From assembly GCA_946480695.1 (NCBI GenBank), contig CAMLKG010000006.1, forward strand, positions 1 through 64,000: DNA of 64,000 nucleotides. The letters are read 5' to 3'. The notes under the pieces are model-generated. The model had not been told where the DNA came from. It saw only the letters and a list, made by a program, of their open reading frames with translations, and made no database searches. The translations under genes were made by a program, and so were the position numbers. Origin of the DNA: an uncultured Cellvibrio sp. (GTDB lineage Bacteria; Pseudomonadota; Gammaproteobacteria; Pseudomonadales; Cellvibrionaceae). Within the stretch, counting starts at the first letter, position 1. Every line of letters starts with the position of its first letter. Shown here piece by piece: positions 37,411-47,040 of this stretch.

Positions 37411-38304
37411 TTAACCCCCTGTGCGCTTATGGCTCCAATGCTGGAGCAGATTGATAAGCAGCAATAACACAAACGAAAATACCAACATGACTGTACCCAG
37501 CGCCGCAGCGCCGGCGTAATCGAATTGTTCCAGTTTTGTCATGATTAACAATGGTGTTATTTCTGTTTTATAGGGCATGTTGCCGCTGATAAAAACCACC
37601 GAGCCGTATTCGCCCACAGCGCGGGCAAACGCCAGTGCAAAGCCGGTAAGTAATGAAGGTAAAAGGGCAGGTAACAACACCCGGCTAAAGGTTTGCCAAC
37701 GCGATGCGCCTAAACTGGCCGCAGCTTCTTCCACTTCGGTTTCCAGATCGGCCAACACCGGTTGTACCGTGCGCACGACAAAGGGCAAGCCGATAAACGT
37801 AAGTGCGACAGTAACTCCGAACCATGTATAGGCAATTTTTATATCAGCTAACCAAAACCATTGGCCCACCCATCCCTTGGTCGTGTAAAGTGCAGTGAGT
37901 GCGATACCGGCCACTGCCGTCGGCAATGCAAAAGGTAAATCGACCAGCGCATCAATCACGCGTTTGCCAAAAAAATCATAACGTACCAACACCCATGCGA
38001 CGATCATCCCAAAAAATAAATTAATTCCAGCGGCGGCAATTGCAGTACCGAAAGTAAGTTTATAACTGGCAATTGCGCGCGGATCACTGATGGCAGCCCA
38101 AAGATCGGGCCAGCTTAGTTCCAGTGCTTTCAGTACAAGCCCCGCAAGTGGAATAAACACAATCAAACTGGCGTAAAGTGCGGCGAGCCCAAGTGATAAA
38201 CCAAAGCCGGGCAGTACCGATTTTTTTATCCAGCGTTTTTTTTCAGCCCCGGGAAAAGGCGATATTGTTGCCAACACCCTGGAGGAAAGTTCACCCATAT
38301 CCAT
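37411..38304 (-). CDS. cysT: Sulfate ABC transporter permease CysT (CysU)
   Basis: A 297-residue permease with six helices, the EAA loop EEAAASLGASRWQTFSRVLLP and the signature AVGEYGSVVFISGNMPYKTE. It forms the membrane channel with CysW. Its N-terminus is about 30 residues longer than is common. The ribosome site AAGAGATGG precedes the start. Confidence 0.94.
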   Translation of the reverse strand: MDMGELSSRVLATISPFPGAEKKRWIKKSVLPGFGLSLGLAALYASLIVFIPLAGLVLKALELSWPDLWAAISDPRAIASYKLTFGTAIAAAGINLFFGMIVAWVLVRYDFFGKRVIDALVDLPFALPTAVAGIALTALYTTKGWVGQWFWLADIKIAYTWFGVTVALTFIGLPFVVRTVQPVLADLETEVEEAAASLGASRWQTFSRVLLPALLPSLLTGFALAFARAVGEYGSVVFISGNMPYKTEITPLLIMTKLEQFDYAGAAALGTVMLVFSFVLLLLINLLQHWSHKRTGG

Positions 38305-38340
38305 CTCTTTTTAGTACCTGTAGTCAGGAAACTGCTTTTA

Positions 38341-38385
38341 ATCCCCTCCCGGCATTCCCTGCATAAAGGAATACTGGAAGGGGAT
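38341..38385 (-). promoter_or_regulatory. Intercistronic hairpin between sbp and cysT
   Basis: An imperfect hairpin built on ATCCCCT/AGGGGAT with further pairing inside fills the 89-base gap between sbp and cysT. No T-tract follows on the transcribed strand. Such structures often protect the 3' end of a highly expressed binding-protein message. Confidence 0.45.
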
Positions 38386-38393
38386 CAGGAAAG

Positions 38394-39389
38394 TTACTGA
38401 TAAATCTGATCGAAAATGCCACCGTCACCAAAATGTTGTGGTTGTGCTTTTTCCCAACCGCCGAAATTATCAATAGTTACCAACTCCAGTTTCGGGAAAG
38501 TCTTTGCATAAGCTTCCGCAACTTGTGGATCGCGAGGGCGATAATAATTTTTTGCCGCAATGTTCTGGCCTTCCTTGGTGTACAGATATTGCAAATAGGC
38601 TTTAGCGACTTCCACCGTACCCTTGGCTTTTGCATTTTCATCAACCACCGCTACCGATGGTTCAGCAAGAATTGAAATGCTTGGAACTATGATTTCCAAT
38701 TCATCCTCGCCCAATTCATTCACAGCGAGGAAAGCTTCGTTTTCCCAGGTAATCAGGACATCCCCGATGCCGCGTTGCACGAAAGTGGTGGTTGAACCAC
38801 GGGCGCCGGTGTCCAGGACTGGAACGTTTTTATAGAGCGCGCGGACAAATTCCTTGGCGGCGGATTGATCCTTGCCTTGTTTCTTTTCAGCAAAGGCCCA
38901 GGCTGCCAGATAATTCCAGCGCGCACCGCCGGATGTTTTTGGATTAGGGGTGATTACTTCCACACCTTTTTTGGCCAGGTCATCCCAATCCTTAATATTT
39001 TTGGGGTTGCCTTTGCGAACCAAAAATACAATGGTGGATGTATAAGGGGCAGAATTTTCCGGTAATTTGGTAACCCAGTCTTTCGGCAACAATTTACCGA
39101 TGCTGGCGATAGGATCTATATCGCCAGCAAGCGCCAGGGTGACCACATCCGCTTTCAACCCATCGATAACAGCGCGGGATTGCGCACCGGAGCCACCATG
39201 GGATTGGTCCACCCGAACGTTATCACCGGTTTTTTCCTTCCAATGTTTGGCAAATGCCGCGTTGAATTCGCGATAAAGTTCGCGTGTCGGATCGTAGGAA
39301 ACGTTTAGCAGGTTAATGTCTTTTGCAAACACGCTACTTGCAAGCAAACTGGTCGCAATGAAGGCAATCGATTTAGCGGCAAATTTCAT
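38394..39389 (-). CDS. sbp: Periplasmic sulfate-binding protein
   Basis: A 331-residue protein with a signal peptide (cleavage after VFAK-like residues 20-23). It has the Sbp/CysP signatures [42 protein letters not shown] and [20 protein letters not shown]. It captures sulfate and delivers it to CysTW. GGAGAAATGAC lies before the ATG. CysP (thiosulfate) cannot be excluded. Confidence 0.94.
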   Translation of the reverse strand: MKFAAKSIAFIATSLLASSVFAKDINLLNVSYDPTRELYREFNAAFAKHWKEKTGDNVRVDQSHGGSGAQSRAVIDGLKADVVTLALAGDIDPIASIGKLLPKDWVTKLPENSAPYTSTIVFLVRKGNPKNIKDWDDLAKKGVEVITPNPKTSGGARWNYLAAWAFAEKKQGKDQSAAKEFVRALYKNVPVLDTGARGSTTTFVQRGIGDVLITWENEAFLAVNELGEDELEIIVPSISILAEPSVAVVDENAKAKGTVEVAKAYLQYLYTKEGQNIAAKNYYRPRDPQVAEAYAKTFPKLELVTIDNFGGWEKAQPQHFGDGGIFDQIYQ

Positions 39390-39421
39390 AATGTCATTTC
39401 TCCGTGGAATATTTAAATAAT

Positions 39422-40663
39422 TTAAAAGCGGAAATCAAAACCGAGTGCGGCGGTGCTATCCGTAACCGAGGCGGTACTGATTTGTTCATCACCGCTTGCT
39501 TCTACCTGGCCATAAGAACCAAACACGCGCACATTGGGGTTAAAGTTGTAGTCAAGTCCCACTGCGAATCCGTCCAGTTCCACATCGCTATACGCGGTGT
39601 TGATGGGTGTCGTGGTGGAATTTGCGTATTGGATTTTGGCGACCCATGGGCCAAGGATTTTCCATTGCGCATTCAAGATATATCCGTCTTGTTCTTTAAA
39701 CGCGTTACCCGAGGCTCCATCCCATTCCGAAAGCGGGTTCAGGCCATTTTGTGCACCCAGGCTAGTGCCGCCGGTACCTACGAATGTTGAAAAACCGCCG
39801 AGGCTGTCAACGTCATCATGGGCTTCCGCTGTTTGATAAATCGCACCGAGTTTTACGGTGCCCAAGGTGACTTCACCCACTGCACGGAATGCATCTGTGG
39901 TTGCAACATTCGAATCGTAAGCGGCACCCAGGAACCATTTTGCTTTGCCGTAAGTTACGGAAACGGATTTGCCCGATGCAAAGCCATTATCGTCCTGCGG
40001 GTTGGTCGCACTTACCGGTACACCGGTTTCTTCTGCCTGGACGGCGGCGATATTGACTTCGAGGCCGCCGAGCCAAATCGGTGAGGTATATTGAATAACG
40101 TTATCCGGACGGTTTTCGCCGACAATGAATGTTCCTATATCGCCAAGTGGCGCATCGTTAAAACGATCGATGTCGGAACGTACCACGGTATTGGTTTGCA
40201 ATGTTTTTAGTGGCGTATCATTTTTGCCGGCGAGCAGGGAGCCCCATTCGCCACGCAGGCCACCAAAGATATTCCGTTGGCTTAATTCACGCCCGTTACT
40301 GTTGGTTCCGTTATCAACGTCAATACCATATTCCAGGCGGTAAAAAATTTGTATGTTGGACGTTGCATCAAAATCCCCTTGCACACCTAGGCGTGAGCCT
40401 GTGCTTTCCAGGGCAAGGGTATCCAGTTCGGTAGTGATATTTGTCGCACCTGTGTGGTTAAAACCCGTGGTGGTGGGTGCAAAATCAATTTTTTCCAAAT
40501 CATATTGATTGGCGGTTACGTAAATTTTCCCGTACAGCGTCGGGAATCCCGCAAGCGCATGGGTGGAAAGTGCAGCGCCTGTTATGGTTGCCAATGCGCT
40601 GCGTTTGAAGGTTGAAACGGTTGCTTGTGATCGCAAAACTGACCACACGTAATGAAATGACAT
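39422..40663 (-). CDS. Gram-negative trimeric porin of the sulfate operon
   Basis: The ATG at 40663 ([16 protein letters not shown]) has GGAGA six bases upstream; a TTG four codons earlier overlaps that site. The 413-residue protein has a signal peptide ending around THALAG and starts the barrel with [16 protein letters not shown]. The L3-type [23 protein letters not shown] segment and the terminal Phe (ALGFDFRF) are typical of general porins. Its place directly before sbp suggests that it admits sulfate or small sulfur anions. Confidence 0.9.
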   Translation of the reverse strand: MSFHYVWSVLRSQATVSTFKRSALATITGAALSTHALAGFPTLYGKIYVTANQYDLEKIDFAPTTTGFNHTGATNITTELDTLALESTGSRLGVQGDFDATSNIQIFYRLEYGIDVDNGTNSNGRELSQRNIFGGLRGEWGSLLAGKNDTPLKTLQTNTVVRSDIDRFNDAPLGDIGTFIVGENRPDNVIQYTSPIWLGGLEVNIAAVQAEETGVPVSATNPQDDNGFASGKSVSVTYGKAKWFLGAAYDSNVATTDAFRAVGEVTLGTVKLGAIYQTAEAHDDVDSLGGFSTFVGTGGTSLGAQNGLNPLSEWDGASGNAFKEQDGYILNAQWKILGPWVAKIQYANSTTTPINTAYSDVELDGFAVGLDYNFNPNVRVFGSYGQVEASGDEQISTASVTDSTAALGFDFRF

Positions 40664-40755
40664 GCTAATCTCCAATTATTTACATATCACCTCCGGTGGT
40701 CCGGTCAGTCGATTTTTATTACAGTTGTTAAATTATTTGTTAAAAAATTTCCGGG

Positions 40756-40980
40756 TTATTTGCTGTTGATGTTGATACCTTTTTCCCAACGCTTTTTTTC
40801 GCGGCGTTCTATTTGAACCACCTGGCCATTGTGAACCTGGATTTCCAATGAGCCGTATTGGATAAGCGCAAGTTGATGTTTGATCTCCTCCAGAATTTCG
40901 TTGGCAAGTGAATCCTGTTGCGCCGCGTTTTCCGCGGGGGCTGCCGACTCTGTGCGGTAAGTTCCCATTGCATACCTCAT
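40756..40980 (-). CDS. YezD family (DUF2292) small protein, copy 2
   Basis: A 74-residue protein. Its second half (EILEEIKHQLALIQYGSLEIQVHNGQ with ERREKKRWEKG) is the YezD signature. These small proteins of unknown function often accompany sulfur-assimilation genes. It is a paralogue of the next gene upstream and lies between it and the porin gene. Confidence 0.85.
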   Translation of the reverse strand: MRYAMGTYRTESAAPAENAAQQDSLANEILEEIKHQLALIQYGSLEIQVHNGQVVQIERREKKRWEKGININSK

Positions 40981-41164
40981 TTGGAATTTCAGGCCTTGCG
41001 GCGGTTTAGGTTCAAATTACGGCGCCATCTTATGCAGGCGTTATTAAAACTAAAAATACCGATTTTTTATTAGCTTATAACGAGCGACTGATGGTTATAG
41101 CCGGCTTCGGCTGTCACATCCGGTGGCTCCCTTAGCGCCCAGGTGAAAAAAGCACGGGAAGCAA

Positions 41165-41377
41165 TTAACGGCTATTAGCGCCTTTGTCCCAGCGCTTTTT
41201 TTCGCGACTTTCCAATTGCACGACTTGCCCGTTGTGGATTTGTATTTCCACCGAACCGTAACGAATTTGTACAAGCTGGCGTTTAATCTCGGCCAGAACA
41301 TCGTCAACGCTATTTGCAATTTCCAAACGATGGGTTCCCATAAAAAACCTCGTCTTTCGATTTTTTTGGTGCTTCAC
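41165..41377 (-). CDS. YezD family (DUF2292) small protein, copy 1
   Basis: A 70-residue paralogue of the previous protein (DVLAEIKRQLVQIRYGSVEIQIHNGQ, ESREKKRWDKG). It is the first gene after the minus-strand sigma-54 promoter at 41543, with a leader of about 155 bases. The two copies are separated by about 185 bases, so they arose by tandem duplication. Confidence 0.83.
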   Translation of the reverse strand: MKHQKNRKTRFFMGTHRLEIANSVDDVLAEIKRQLVQIRYGSVEIQIHNGQVVQLESREKKRWDKGANSR

Positions 41378-41442
41378 GAATTTTGTAAGGCACCGCCATT
41401 AACAACATGATGGAATTTCAATTCCCGCTGATGCTCGCAACC

Positions 41443-41474
41443 AAGGGTTACAGAGACATTGAGCCGGTAACCCT
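41443..41474. repeat. 9-bp inverted repeat in the sulfate operon leader
   Basis: AAGGGTTAC and GTAACCCTT pair perfectly across 14 bases. The repeat lies between the -12 element at 41543 and the first yezD gene on the minus strand, so it would be in the 5' leader. A leader regulator or an operator is possible. Confidence 0.45.
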
Positions 41475-41542
41475 TACAACCTACTCTTTTAATAAGCAGC
41501 GCTTGAATTACCGGTAAACCGTTCCTTCGTTAGCTGGAATAT

Positions 41543-41558
41543 AGCGAGATCTGTGCCA
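41543..41558 (-). promoter_or_regulatory. Sigma-54 promoter of the yezD-porin-sbp-cysTWA operon
   Basis: Read on the minus strand, TGGCACAGATCTCGCT matches 10 of 12 defined -24/-12 positions with exact spacing. The distance to the first yezD start is about 165 bases. Confidence 0.65.
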
Positions 41559-41950
41559 GCGCGTGATCAATGACCCTGAACCAATAGAAACACTTCGTTT
41601 TAAGTGACAAACCAAAAAGCATAAGCATAGGTAACCTTGCTCCTGATCTAAATTGGTTAAAATAACACCAATAAAATCAATGAAATAAATTATTTTAGCT
41701 CCTTTAAAAATTGACTCTTTGCTTTTATATCGTCACTCCCTTTTCCCCTGCTGTTGAAAAATAAACTCTTAACCGGATTTTTTCTGGTTATTTGGCAGCA
41801 GAAAAAATGGCGGTGTTTAATAAACAACACCGTATCCAGATTTTTTGTAATTACCAACACATTGGAAAAACCTTCGATAAAACTCATAAAGCGTGATGTG
41901 CACTGGTTTGGTGGAGGCCTGGCCATGAGTTATCCAGCCGGTAATAGGGC
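41559..41950. other. Shared upstream region of divergent sulfate operon and TonB-dependent receptor
   Basis: No gene is visible. The stretch is bounded by two divergent sigma-54 promoters (41543 minus, 41951 plus), which is the usual position for activator sites serving both. It contains a 7-bp inverted repeat (CGGTGTT at 41811, AACACCG at 41826), about 140 bases upstream of the plus-strand -24 box. Confidence 0.5.
41811..41832. promoter_or_regulatory. Inverted repeat, candidate activator (UAS) site
   Basis: CGGTGTT-N8-AACACCG lies between the two divergent sigma-54 promoters at an enhancer-like distance from both. A similar repeat (AGTGTTT-N6-AAACACT) occurs at 63872. Binding by the SfnR-like protein is only a guess. 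Confidence 0.3.
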
Positions 41951-41966
41951 TGGCACAGCGGTTGCT
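41951..41966 (+). promoter_or_regulatory. Sigma-54 promoter of the first TonB-dependent receptor
   Basis: TGGCACAGCGGTTGCT matches 11 of 12 defined -24/-12 positions with exact GG-N10-GC spacing, 90 bases before the receptor ATG. Confidence 0.8.
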
Positions 41967-42055
41967 AAAACCTTAAAAAGCCATTGCTTGGATTAAATTT
42001 CTTAAGTGCCTTCTGGTTTTCCTTCACCAAAAAATTCCTAGCGGAGAGTTTGTTA

Positions 42056-44605
42056 ATGAATAGGTTTAATGCTGCACCGCAGCAGTTGTTTTCTTTTGCC
42101 TTAAAAAAGCCTGCAAGGTTCCAGAGAAAGTTATTGGGTAACCTGGCAATAAGGGTATTGATGGGGAGTGTTGTGCTGCCCGGGTTTGTACTTGCGCAAG
42201 CGCAACCAACGCAATCATTCTCGTTGGATACCGTTGTAGTTACCGCGCGTAACCGCGAAGAAATCGCGCAAAAAGTTCCGTTACCAGTATCTGTAGTCGG
42301 TGGTAGAACCCTTGATCGCGACCATGTGGTTGCAGTCAATGATTTAGTGAAGAAAGTTCCGAACCTGGGTGTTTTCGGCAGTAACCCGCGGCAAACCAGT
42401 ATTTCCTTGCGAGGTATTGGCAAGAATGCGGCTAACGACACAATGGAGCCAAGTGTCGGGGTGATTGTTGACGGGGTGGTGAGTTCTTACGTTGGCCAAT
42501 CGTGGAATGATTTTATTGACCTGGACCGCATAGAAGTCATTCGCGGCCCGCAGGGAACTTTATTAGGTAAAAATACCACCCTGGGTGTTGTTAATATCGT
42601 CACTAAAGGCCCGAGCTTCAAAACCGGCACTAATTATGAAGTGCGTTACGGAGAATACAATGAGCTGGGAGGAAAGGTTTCAGGTACAGGTGCGATTATT
42701 GATAATTTGCTCGCCTATCGCGGCTCACTGTTTTTCAACAAGAAGGACGGCGTACTGGATAATGCCTGGCAGTCCGGGCCGGAAACCTGGAACGAGACCA
42801 ATCGTGTGGGCGGGCGCTTGCAATTTTTAGTGGCTCCAGACGAAACACTTTCCGCGCGTATTATTCTCGACAGCATCCAATCAGTAGAAAATGGTAATAA
42901 ATCCTTGCTGGCCAGTGATGGCCCAGCAACATTTGCGGATGGTGAACCACGAACCACAACTTTCTCCAGCCGTTTACAGCGGGACTATTTTAATAACCCG
43001 GATGGGAGCAAATATATTCCCGTGTTTGGTGGCAATAACATTGAAGACTCACAAGCAAGGCCGCAACGTACCGAGCAGGGCGGTGTTTCAGTCGAGTTAA
43101 AAAAATTATTGGGTGATGAATATACCCTTACGTCTATCACCGCCTATCGCGAACAACATTTTGATATAAAAAATGGCGGTGTCACCCGTTTCGATATTGG
43201 TAACGGTGGGCAGCAATTATGGAATGACCAAACTTCACAAGAATTTCGTTTGAATTACAAAGGCGAAAGAAATTACGATTACCAAGTAGGTTTATATTAT
43301 CTGGATGCCGAAGTATACAGTGACGACCCAACGTATTTTGGTGCTGATGCTGCCGCGTTTAATGCGAGCAACGCCCAGTGGAACGCGTTGCAGGCACCCA
43401 AATACCGCGGTTTGTTAACGGATGCCCAACGCGGTGTTTATCGCTCGTATGTATTAAATCCCACCACCGAAAGTTACGCCGTTTTTGGTCAAGTGAACTG
43501 GCATTTCACAGAAAAAACAACCTTAACCCTGGGGCTGCGCGAGACTTATGAACACAAGGAAGGGCGTAATCGGCGCGAGCTGGATCGTGCAGGAACCGGT
43601 TTAACGAATCCAGCCGGTAGCGATAATTCCAAAGCTGCAAATTACGGCCTGGATTTAACTAATGCGCCTGATCTTGCAGCCTGGAACGCAGCCAAAGCGC
43701 TGTATCGTTCCGCGATTGGCACGGGCAGCGCCGGAGACAAAGGAATTTACGATTGGATTGAAGGCGATTCCATTAGCGATACTTCCATTGCATGGCTGGT
43801 TAGTCCCAGCTACCAATTGACTAATGATGTATTGCTATACGCATCTTTATCTGCCGGTGAAAAATCCGGTGCGGTGGAATTCGATACCGATTCTTCCAGC
43901 GCGAATTATGGCCAGCCGTTAAATGTGAAACCGGAAAAAGCGGAAAATGCGGAACTGGGTTTCAAGAGTTTGTTGCTAGGCCGCCGATTGCTGGTTAATG
44001 CCAATCTTTATTACACCCAACTAACTGACTATCAAAGTAATCTCACTGTAATTGATGAAACACAGGTCAGTGGTTTGCGTAGTTATCTTGGAAATATCCC
44101 GGGTGTAACAGCAAAAGGTATCGAATTTGAAACGGCATTTGCTGTAACGCCTGGTTTGAACTTTAATTTTTCCGGTGCATACAACCGTGCGACCTATGAT
44201 GAATTCTTTACCACGGTTCCAGATATTTCGGTCACCAGGCTGGCGGATTATTCCGGCAAGCAATTGCACGGCGCGCCTAAAGTTACCCTGGCATATGGCC
44301 TGGATTACACCCATTCCCTGGGCAATGGTTACGGTTTAAATTTTTTCCTCACCAATGCGTATCGTTCAGATGCGTATTTGCAACCCAGCCAATCTGAATA
44401 CACACTGCAAAAAGCCTATAACCTAACTGACGGAGGTGTTGCCCTGGATCATGCCAACGGCAAGTATCGCTTCTCATTGATCGTTAAAAATATTTTTGAT
44501 GAGTCCTATAAAACGGGTGGCAATACCTATAGTGGAACTAATGCAGTTACCGAGCAACCGGGTTATGGGCGCGCAGTCAGTGTTGTATTCCGCTCCAATT
44601 ATTAA
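42056..44605 (+). CDS. TonB-dependent receptor, sulfur-regulon candidate
   Basis: The ATG at 42056 follows GGAGAG; an upstream TTG at 41984 is unlikely. The 849-residue protein has a signal region (about 1-50, ending VLAQAQ), a TonB-box-like DTVVVTA, a plug (VPLPVSVVGGRTLDRD, QTSISLRGIGKNAAND, VGVIVDGVV, IEVIRGPQGTLLGKNTT) and a 22-strand barrel ending in Tyr (VVFRSNY). It moves a scarce ligand across the outer membrane using TonB. It lies divergent from the sulfate operon, behind a near-consensus sigma-54 promoter, so an organosulfur compound such as a sulfate ester or sulfonate is a reasonable ligand class. The sequence itself does not define the ligand. Confidence 0.92.
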   Translation: MNRFNAAPQQLFSFALKKPARFQRKLLGNLAIRVLMGSVVLPGFVLAQAQPTQSFSLDTVVVTARNREEIAQKVPLPVSVVGGRTLDRDHVVAVNDLVKKVPNLGVFGSNPRQTSISLRGIGKNAANDTMEPSVGVIVDGVVSSYVGQSWNDFIDLDRIEVIRGPQGTLLGKNTTLGVVNIVTKGPSFKTGTNYEVRYGEYNELGGKVSGTGAIIDNLLAYRGSLFFNKKDGVLDNAWQSGPETWNETNRVGGRLQFLVAPDETLSARIILDSIQSVENGNKSLLASDGPATFADGEPRTTTFSSRLQRDYFNNPDGSKYIPVFGGNNIEDSQARPQRTEQGGVSVELKKLLGDEYTLTSITAYREQHFDIKNGGVTRFDIGNGGQQLWNDQTSQEFRLNYKGERNYDYQVGLYYLDAEVYSDDPTYFGADAAAFNASNAQWNALQAPKYRGLLTDAQRGVYRSYVLNPTTESYAVFGQVNWHFTEKTTLTLGLRETYEHKEGRNRRELDRAGTGLTNPAGSDNSKAANYGLDLTNAPDLAAWNAAKALYRSAIGTGSAGDKGIYDWIEGDSISDTSIAWLVSPSYQLTNDVLLYASLSAGEKSGAVEFDTDSSSANYGQPLNVKPEKAENAELGFKSLLLGRRLLVNANLYYTQLTDYQSNLTVIDETQVSGLRSYLGNIPGVTAKGIEFETAFAVTPGLNFNFSGAYNRATYDEFFTTVPDISVTRLADYSGKQLHGAPKVTLAYGLDYTHSLGNGYGLNFFLTNAYRSDAYLQPSQSEYTLQKAYNLTDGGVALDHANGKYRFSLIVKNIFDESYKTGGNTYSGTNAVTEQPGYGRAVSVVFRSNY

Positions 44606-44610
44606 ACAGC

Positions 44611-44651
44611 AATCATTAAACCATGGGCCTTATGCCTATGGTTTAATGATT
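44611..44651 (+). terminator. Long hairpin after the TonB-dependent receptor
   Basis: An 18-bp stem with one G-T pair and a 5-base loop starts six bases after the receptor stop. No T-tract follows, but its position argues for transcript termination or 3' protection. Confidence 0.65.
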
Positions 44652-44803
44652 GGTATATCGATGGCCCAGTCCCGGTAGATGGTGTTTTAAAAGAATGTGA
44701 ATTTTTGTTAAAACGGAAATTTTTTCTGGTGAATTGGTGTAATACAGGGTAATGCTAGGCAGCGACGATTTATGAAAAATCGTTACCATTATTTTTTACA
44801 AAA

Positions 44804-44822
44804 AAATGATTAGTATTCATTT
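44804..44822. promoter_or_regulatory. Fur-box-like 9-1-9 dyad before the dsbD-like gene
   Basis: AAATGATTA-G-TATTCATTT is a nearly perfect dyad with one mismatch between arms and resembles a Fur box. It lies 33 bases before the ATG. AT-rich sequence makes chance matches common. Confidence 0.35.
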
Positions 44823-44854
44823 ATTTACATTTAATCAGCATAAAGAGCGCCTGG

Positions 44855-46993
44855 ATGTCATTTGGATTCGGAAAATTATTACGTACAAGTTGCGTGTTAC
44901 TGGCATGGGTAGGTATTAGCGCCTATGCGCAGCACGATACTCTAAAGGTCACTGATAAGGCAGCTACACCGCACGTTCAGGCGCAATTAATTGCGTCTGT
45001 TGACGCAATAGTGCCGGGCAGTGAAATTTACCTGGGTGTTAACCAGCAAATTATTCCGCACTGGCACACCTATTGGGTTAACCCCGGTGATTCCGGCAAC
45101 GCAACTACGATCAATTGGATATTGCCGGACGGCGCTATAACAAGCGATATTATTTGGCCTGCCCCCAGTCGCTTTTCCATGGGGCCGATCACCAATTACG
45201 CCTATGAAAATAATGTCACGCTGTTAAGCAAGGTTTCAGTGCCATCCAGCCTTGCGGCGGGCGATAGCTTTACCGCACGAGCCATAGTGGACTGGTTGGT
45301 TTGCGCGGAGGAATGTATACCGCAGCAGGTGGAATTAGCCCTATCCCTGCCAGTGGTTGCCACCGCTAGTGAAGTGGGCGGGGGCAGCCCGTTAATTGCG
45401 GAAGCCTTGGCGCGGGTTCCTGTCGCAAGCCCCTGGCCTGTAACTGCGCAACAAAGTGCAATTGATGGCGAAACGGGGCAGGGCAAATTGCAATTGCAAA
45501 TTGGCTTGGCCAAGGAGCAAGTCGCACAGATAAAAGATATTTGGTTTTATCCCTACGATTGGGGCCGCATTCGTCAAAGCGATCCCCAGCAACGCACAGA
45601 CCTGGATACTGCTGTGCAATTGGATATTCCTACTGGCGAAGCGCCTGCAGCCCTTGGCGACACGCTGGCAGGTGTGTTGGTCATCCAGGAACGGCAGGGT
45701 ATAACGCGTGGTTACGACGTTAGTGTACCGGTGCATCCCATTGCCAATAATCAGGGTAGCGGTGATGTGGCTATCGGATTTTTCAGCGCGCTTTTATTGG
45801 CATTGCTCGGTGGTGTGATCCTGAATTTAATGCCGTGTGTATTTCCTGTGTTGTCGATAAAAGCGCTTTCACTGGCCAGTCACGCGCATTATTCCACTCG
45901 GGAAACCCGTCGCCAGGGGTATGTATATACACTCGGGGTTTTAGCGAGTTTTGCATTGCTCGCATTGGCATTAATTCTATTAAAAGCGGGGGGCAGCCAG
46001 ATTGGTTGGGGCTTCCAATTCCAATCGCCTATTTTTGTTTTATTAGTGGCGTATTTATTGTTTGCAGTTGGCTTGAGTTTATCCGGCGTATTTTTTATCG
46101 GTGGGGCCGTAGCGGGTGTTGGTTCGTCCTTTACTGAAAAACCGGGCTACAGCGGCAGTTTTTTTACCGGCGTGTTGGCAACTGTTGTTGCAACGCCTTG
46201 CACCGCACCGTTTATGGCAGCGGCGTTAGGTTATGCGGTCGCACAACCGCCATTTAAATTACTTGCGATATTTTTAAGCCTCGGACTTGGCTTGGCGTTG
46301 CCCTATTTAATGCTAAGTTGCTGGCCGCGTTTGCATCACTGGTTGCCGCGTCCCGGACTGTGGATGGAACGCGCCAAGCAATTCCTCGCCTTTCCCATGT
46401 ATGCGGCTGCTATCTGGTTGGTATGGGTGTTAGTGCAACAGGCCGGAGTCAATGCCGTAATTGTTGCGCTGGGCGGCATGCTGTTAATTGCAATTGCTGC
46501 CTGGTCATATGACAGCACTCGCGCATCACCCGGCAAGGGACGCTGGCTTGGCAATATTTCTGCGCTGGCATTGGTTTTGCTGGCTATTGGAATGGGGGTC
46601 GCCAGTGTAAATTCACCTGTCGACGCTACGCAAAAACCAGCATCGACAGGTGTTAATTGGGAAGCCTACAGCGATGAGCGTTTGAATTCGCTGTTAGTAG
46701 AGGGCAAACCGGTATTTTTAAATTTCACCGCATCCTGGTGTATCAGTTGTTTGGTGAACGAGCGTGTTGCACTCGGTACCGAAACAGTAAAAAAGCACTT
46801 TGAACAACAGGGTATCGTTTATTTAAAAGGGGATTGGACCAATAGGGATCCGCAAATCACGGCGATCCTGAAAAAATTCAATCGCAGTGGCGTACCGTTA
46901 TATGTGTTCTATCCTGCCGGGCAGGCGGATAGTCCCATTGAGTTACCACAAATTCTCACACCGGATATTGTTATTGCCGCTGTGGAGGAATAA
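44855..46993 (+). CDS. dsbD: DsbD/ScsB-like thiol:disulfide interchange protein
   Basis: A 712-residue protein. Signal peptide (1-25), an N-terminal periplasmic domain of the ScsB/DsbD type with a Cys pair (DWLVCAEECIPQQVELALSL), eight membrane helices with MPCVFPVLSIKALSL and ATPCTAPFMAAALGYA carrying the transmembrane Cys pair, and a C-terminal thioredoxin domain with WCISC. It carries electrons from cytoplasmic thioredoxin to the periplasm. The next gene encodes a periplasmic redoxin, its likely client. Confidence 0.9.
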   Translation: MSFGFGKLLRTSCVLLAWVGISAYAQHDTLKVTDKAATPHVQAQLIASVDAIVPGSEIYLGVNQQIIPHWHTYWVNPGDSGNATTINWILPDGAITSDIIWPAPSRFSMGPITNYAYENNVTLLSKVSVPSSLAAGDSFTARAIVDWLVCAEECIPQQVELALSLPVVATASEVGGGSPLIAEALARVPVASPWPVTAQQSAIDGETGQGKLQLQIGLAKEQVAQIKDIWFYPYDWGRIRQSDPQQRTDLDTAVQLDIPTGEAPAALGDTLAGVLVIQERQGITRGYDVSVPVHPIANNQGSGDVAIGFFSALLLALLGGVILNLMPCVFPVLSIKALSLASHAHYSTRETRRQGYVYTLGVLASFALLALALILLKAGGSQIGWGFQFQSPIFVLLVAYLLFAVGLSLSGVFFIGGAVAGVGSSFTEKPGYSGSFFTGVLATVVATPCTAPFMAAALGYAVAQPPFKLLAIFLSLGLGLALPYLMLSCWPRLHHWLPRPGLWMERAKQFLAFPMYAAAIWLVWVLVQQAGVNAVIVALGGMLLIAIAAWSYDSTRASPGKGRWLGNISALALVLLAIGMGVASVNSPVDATQKPASTGVNWEAYSDERLNSLLVEGKPVFLNFTASWCISCLVNERVALGTETVKKHFEQQGIVYLKGDWTNRDPQITAILKKFNRSGVPLYVFYPAGQADSPIELPQILTPDIVIAAVEE

Positions 46994-47040
46994 AAATTTC
47001 TTTAACCATTCATTAACCTAGGTAATCATAAGGAGTCATT

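Noticed and set aside
41128..41143. A minus-strand GG-N10-GC match between the two yezD genes
   Set aside because: The -12 part reads GAGC and the overall fit is poor; operon structure does not need a promoter here.
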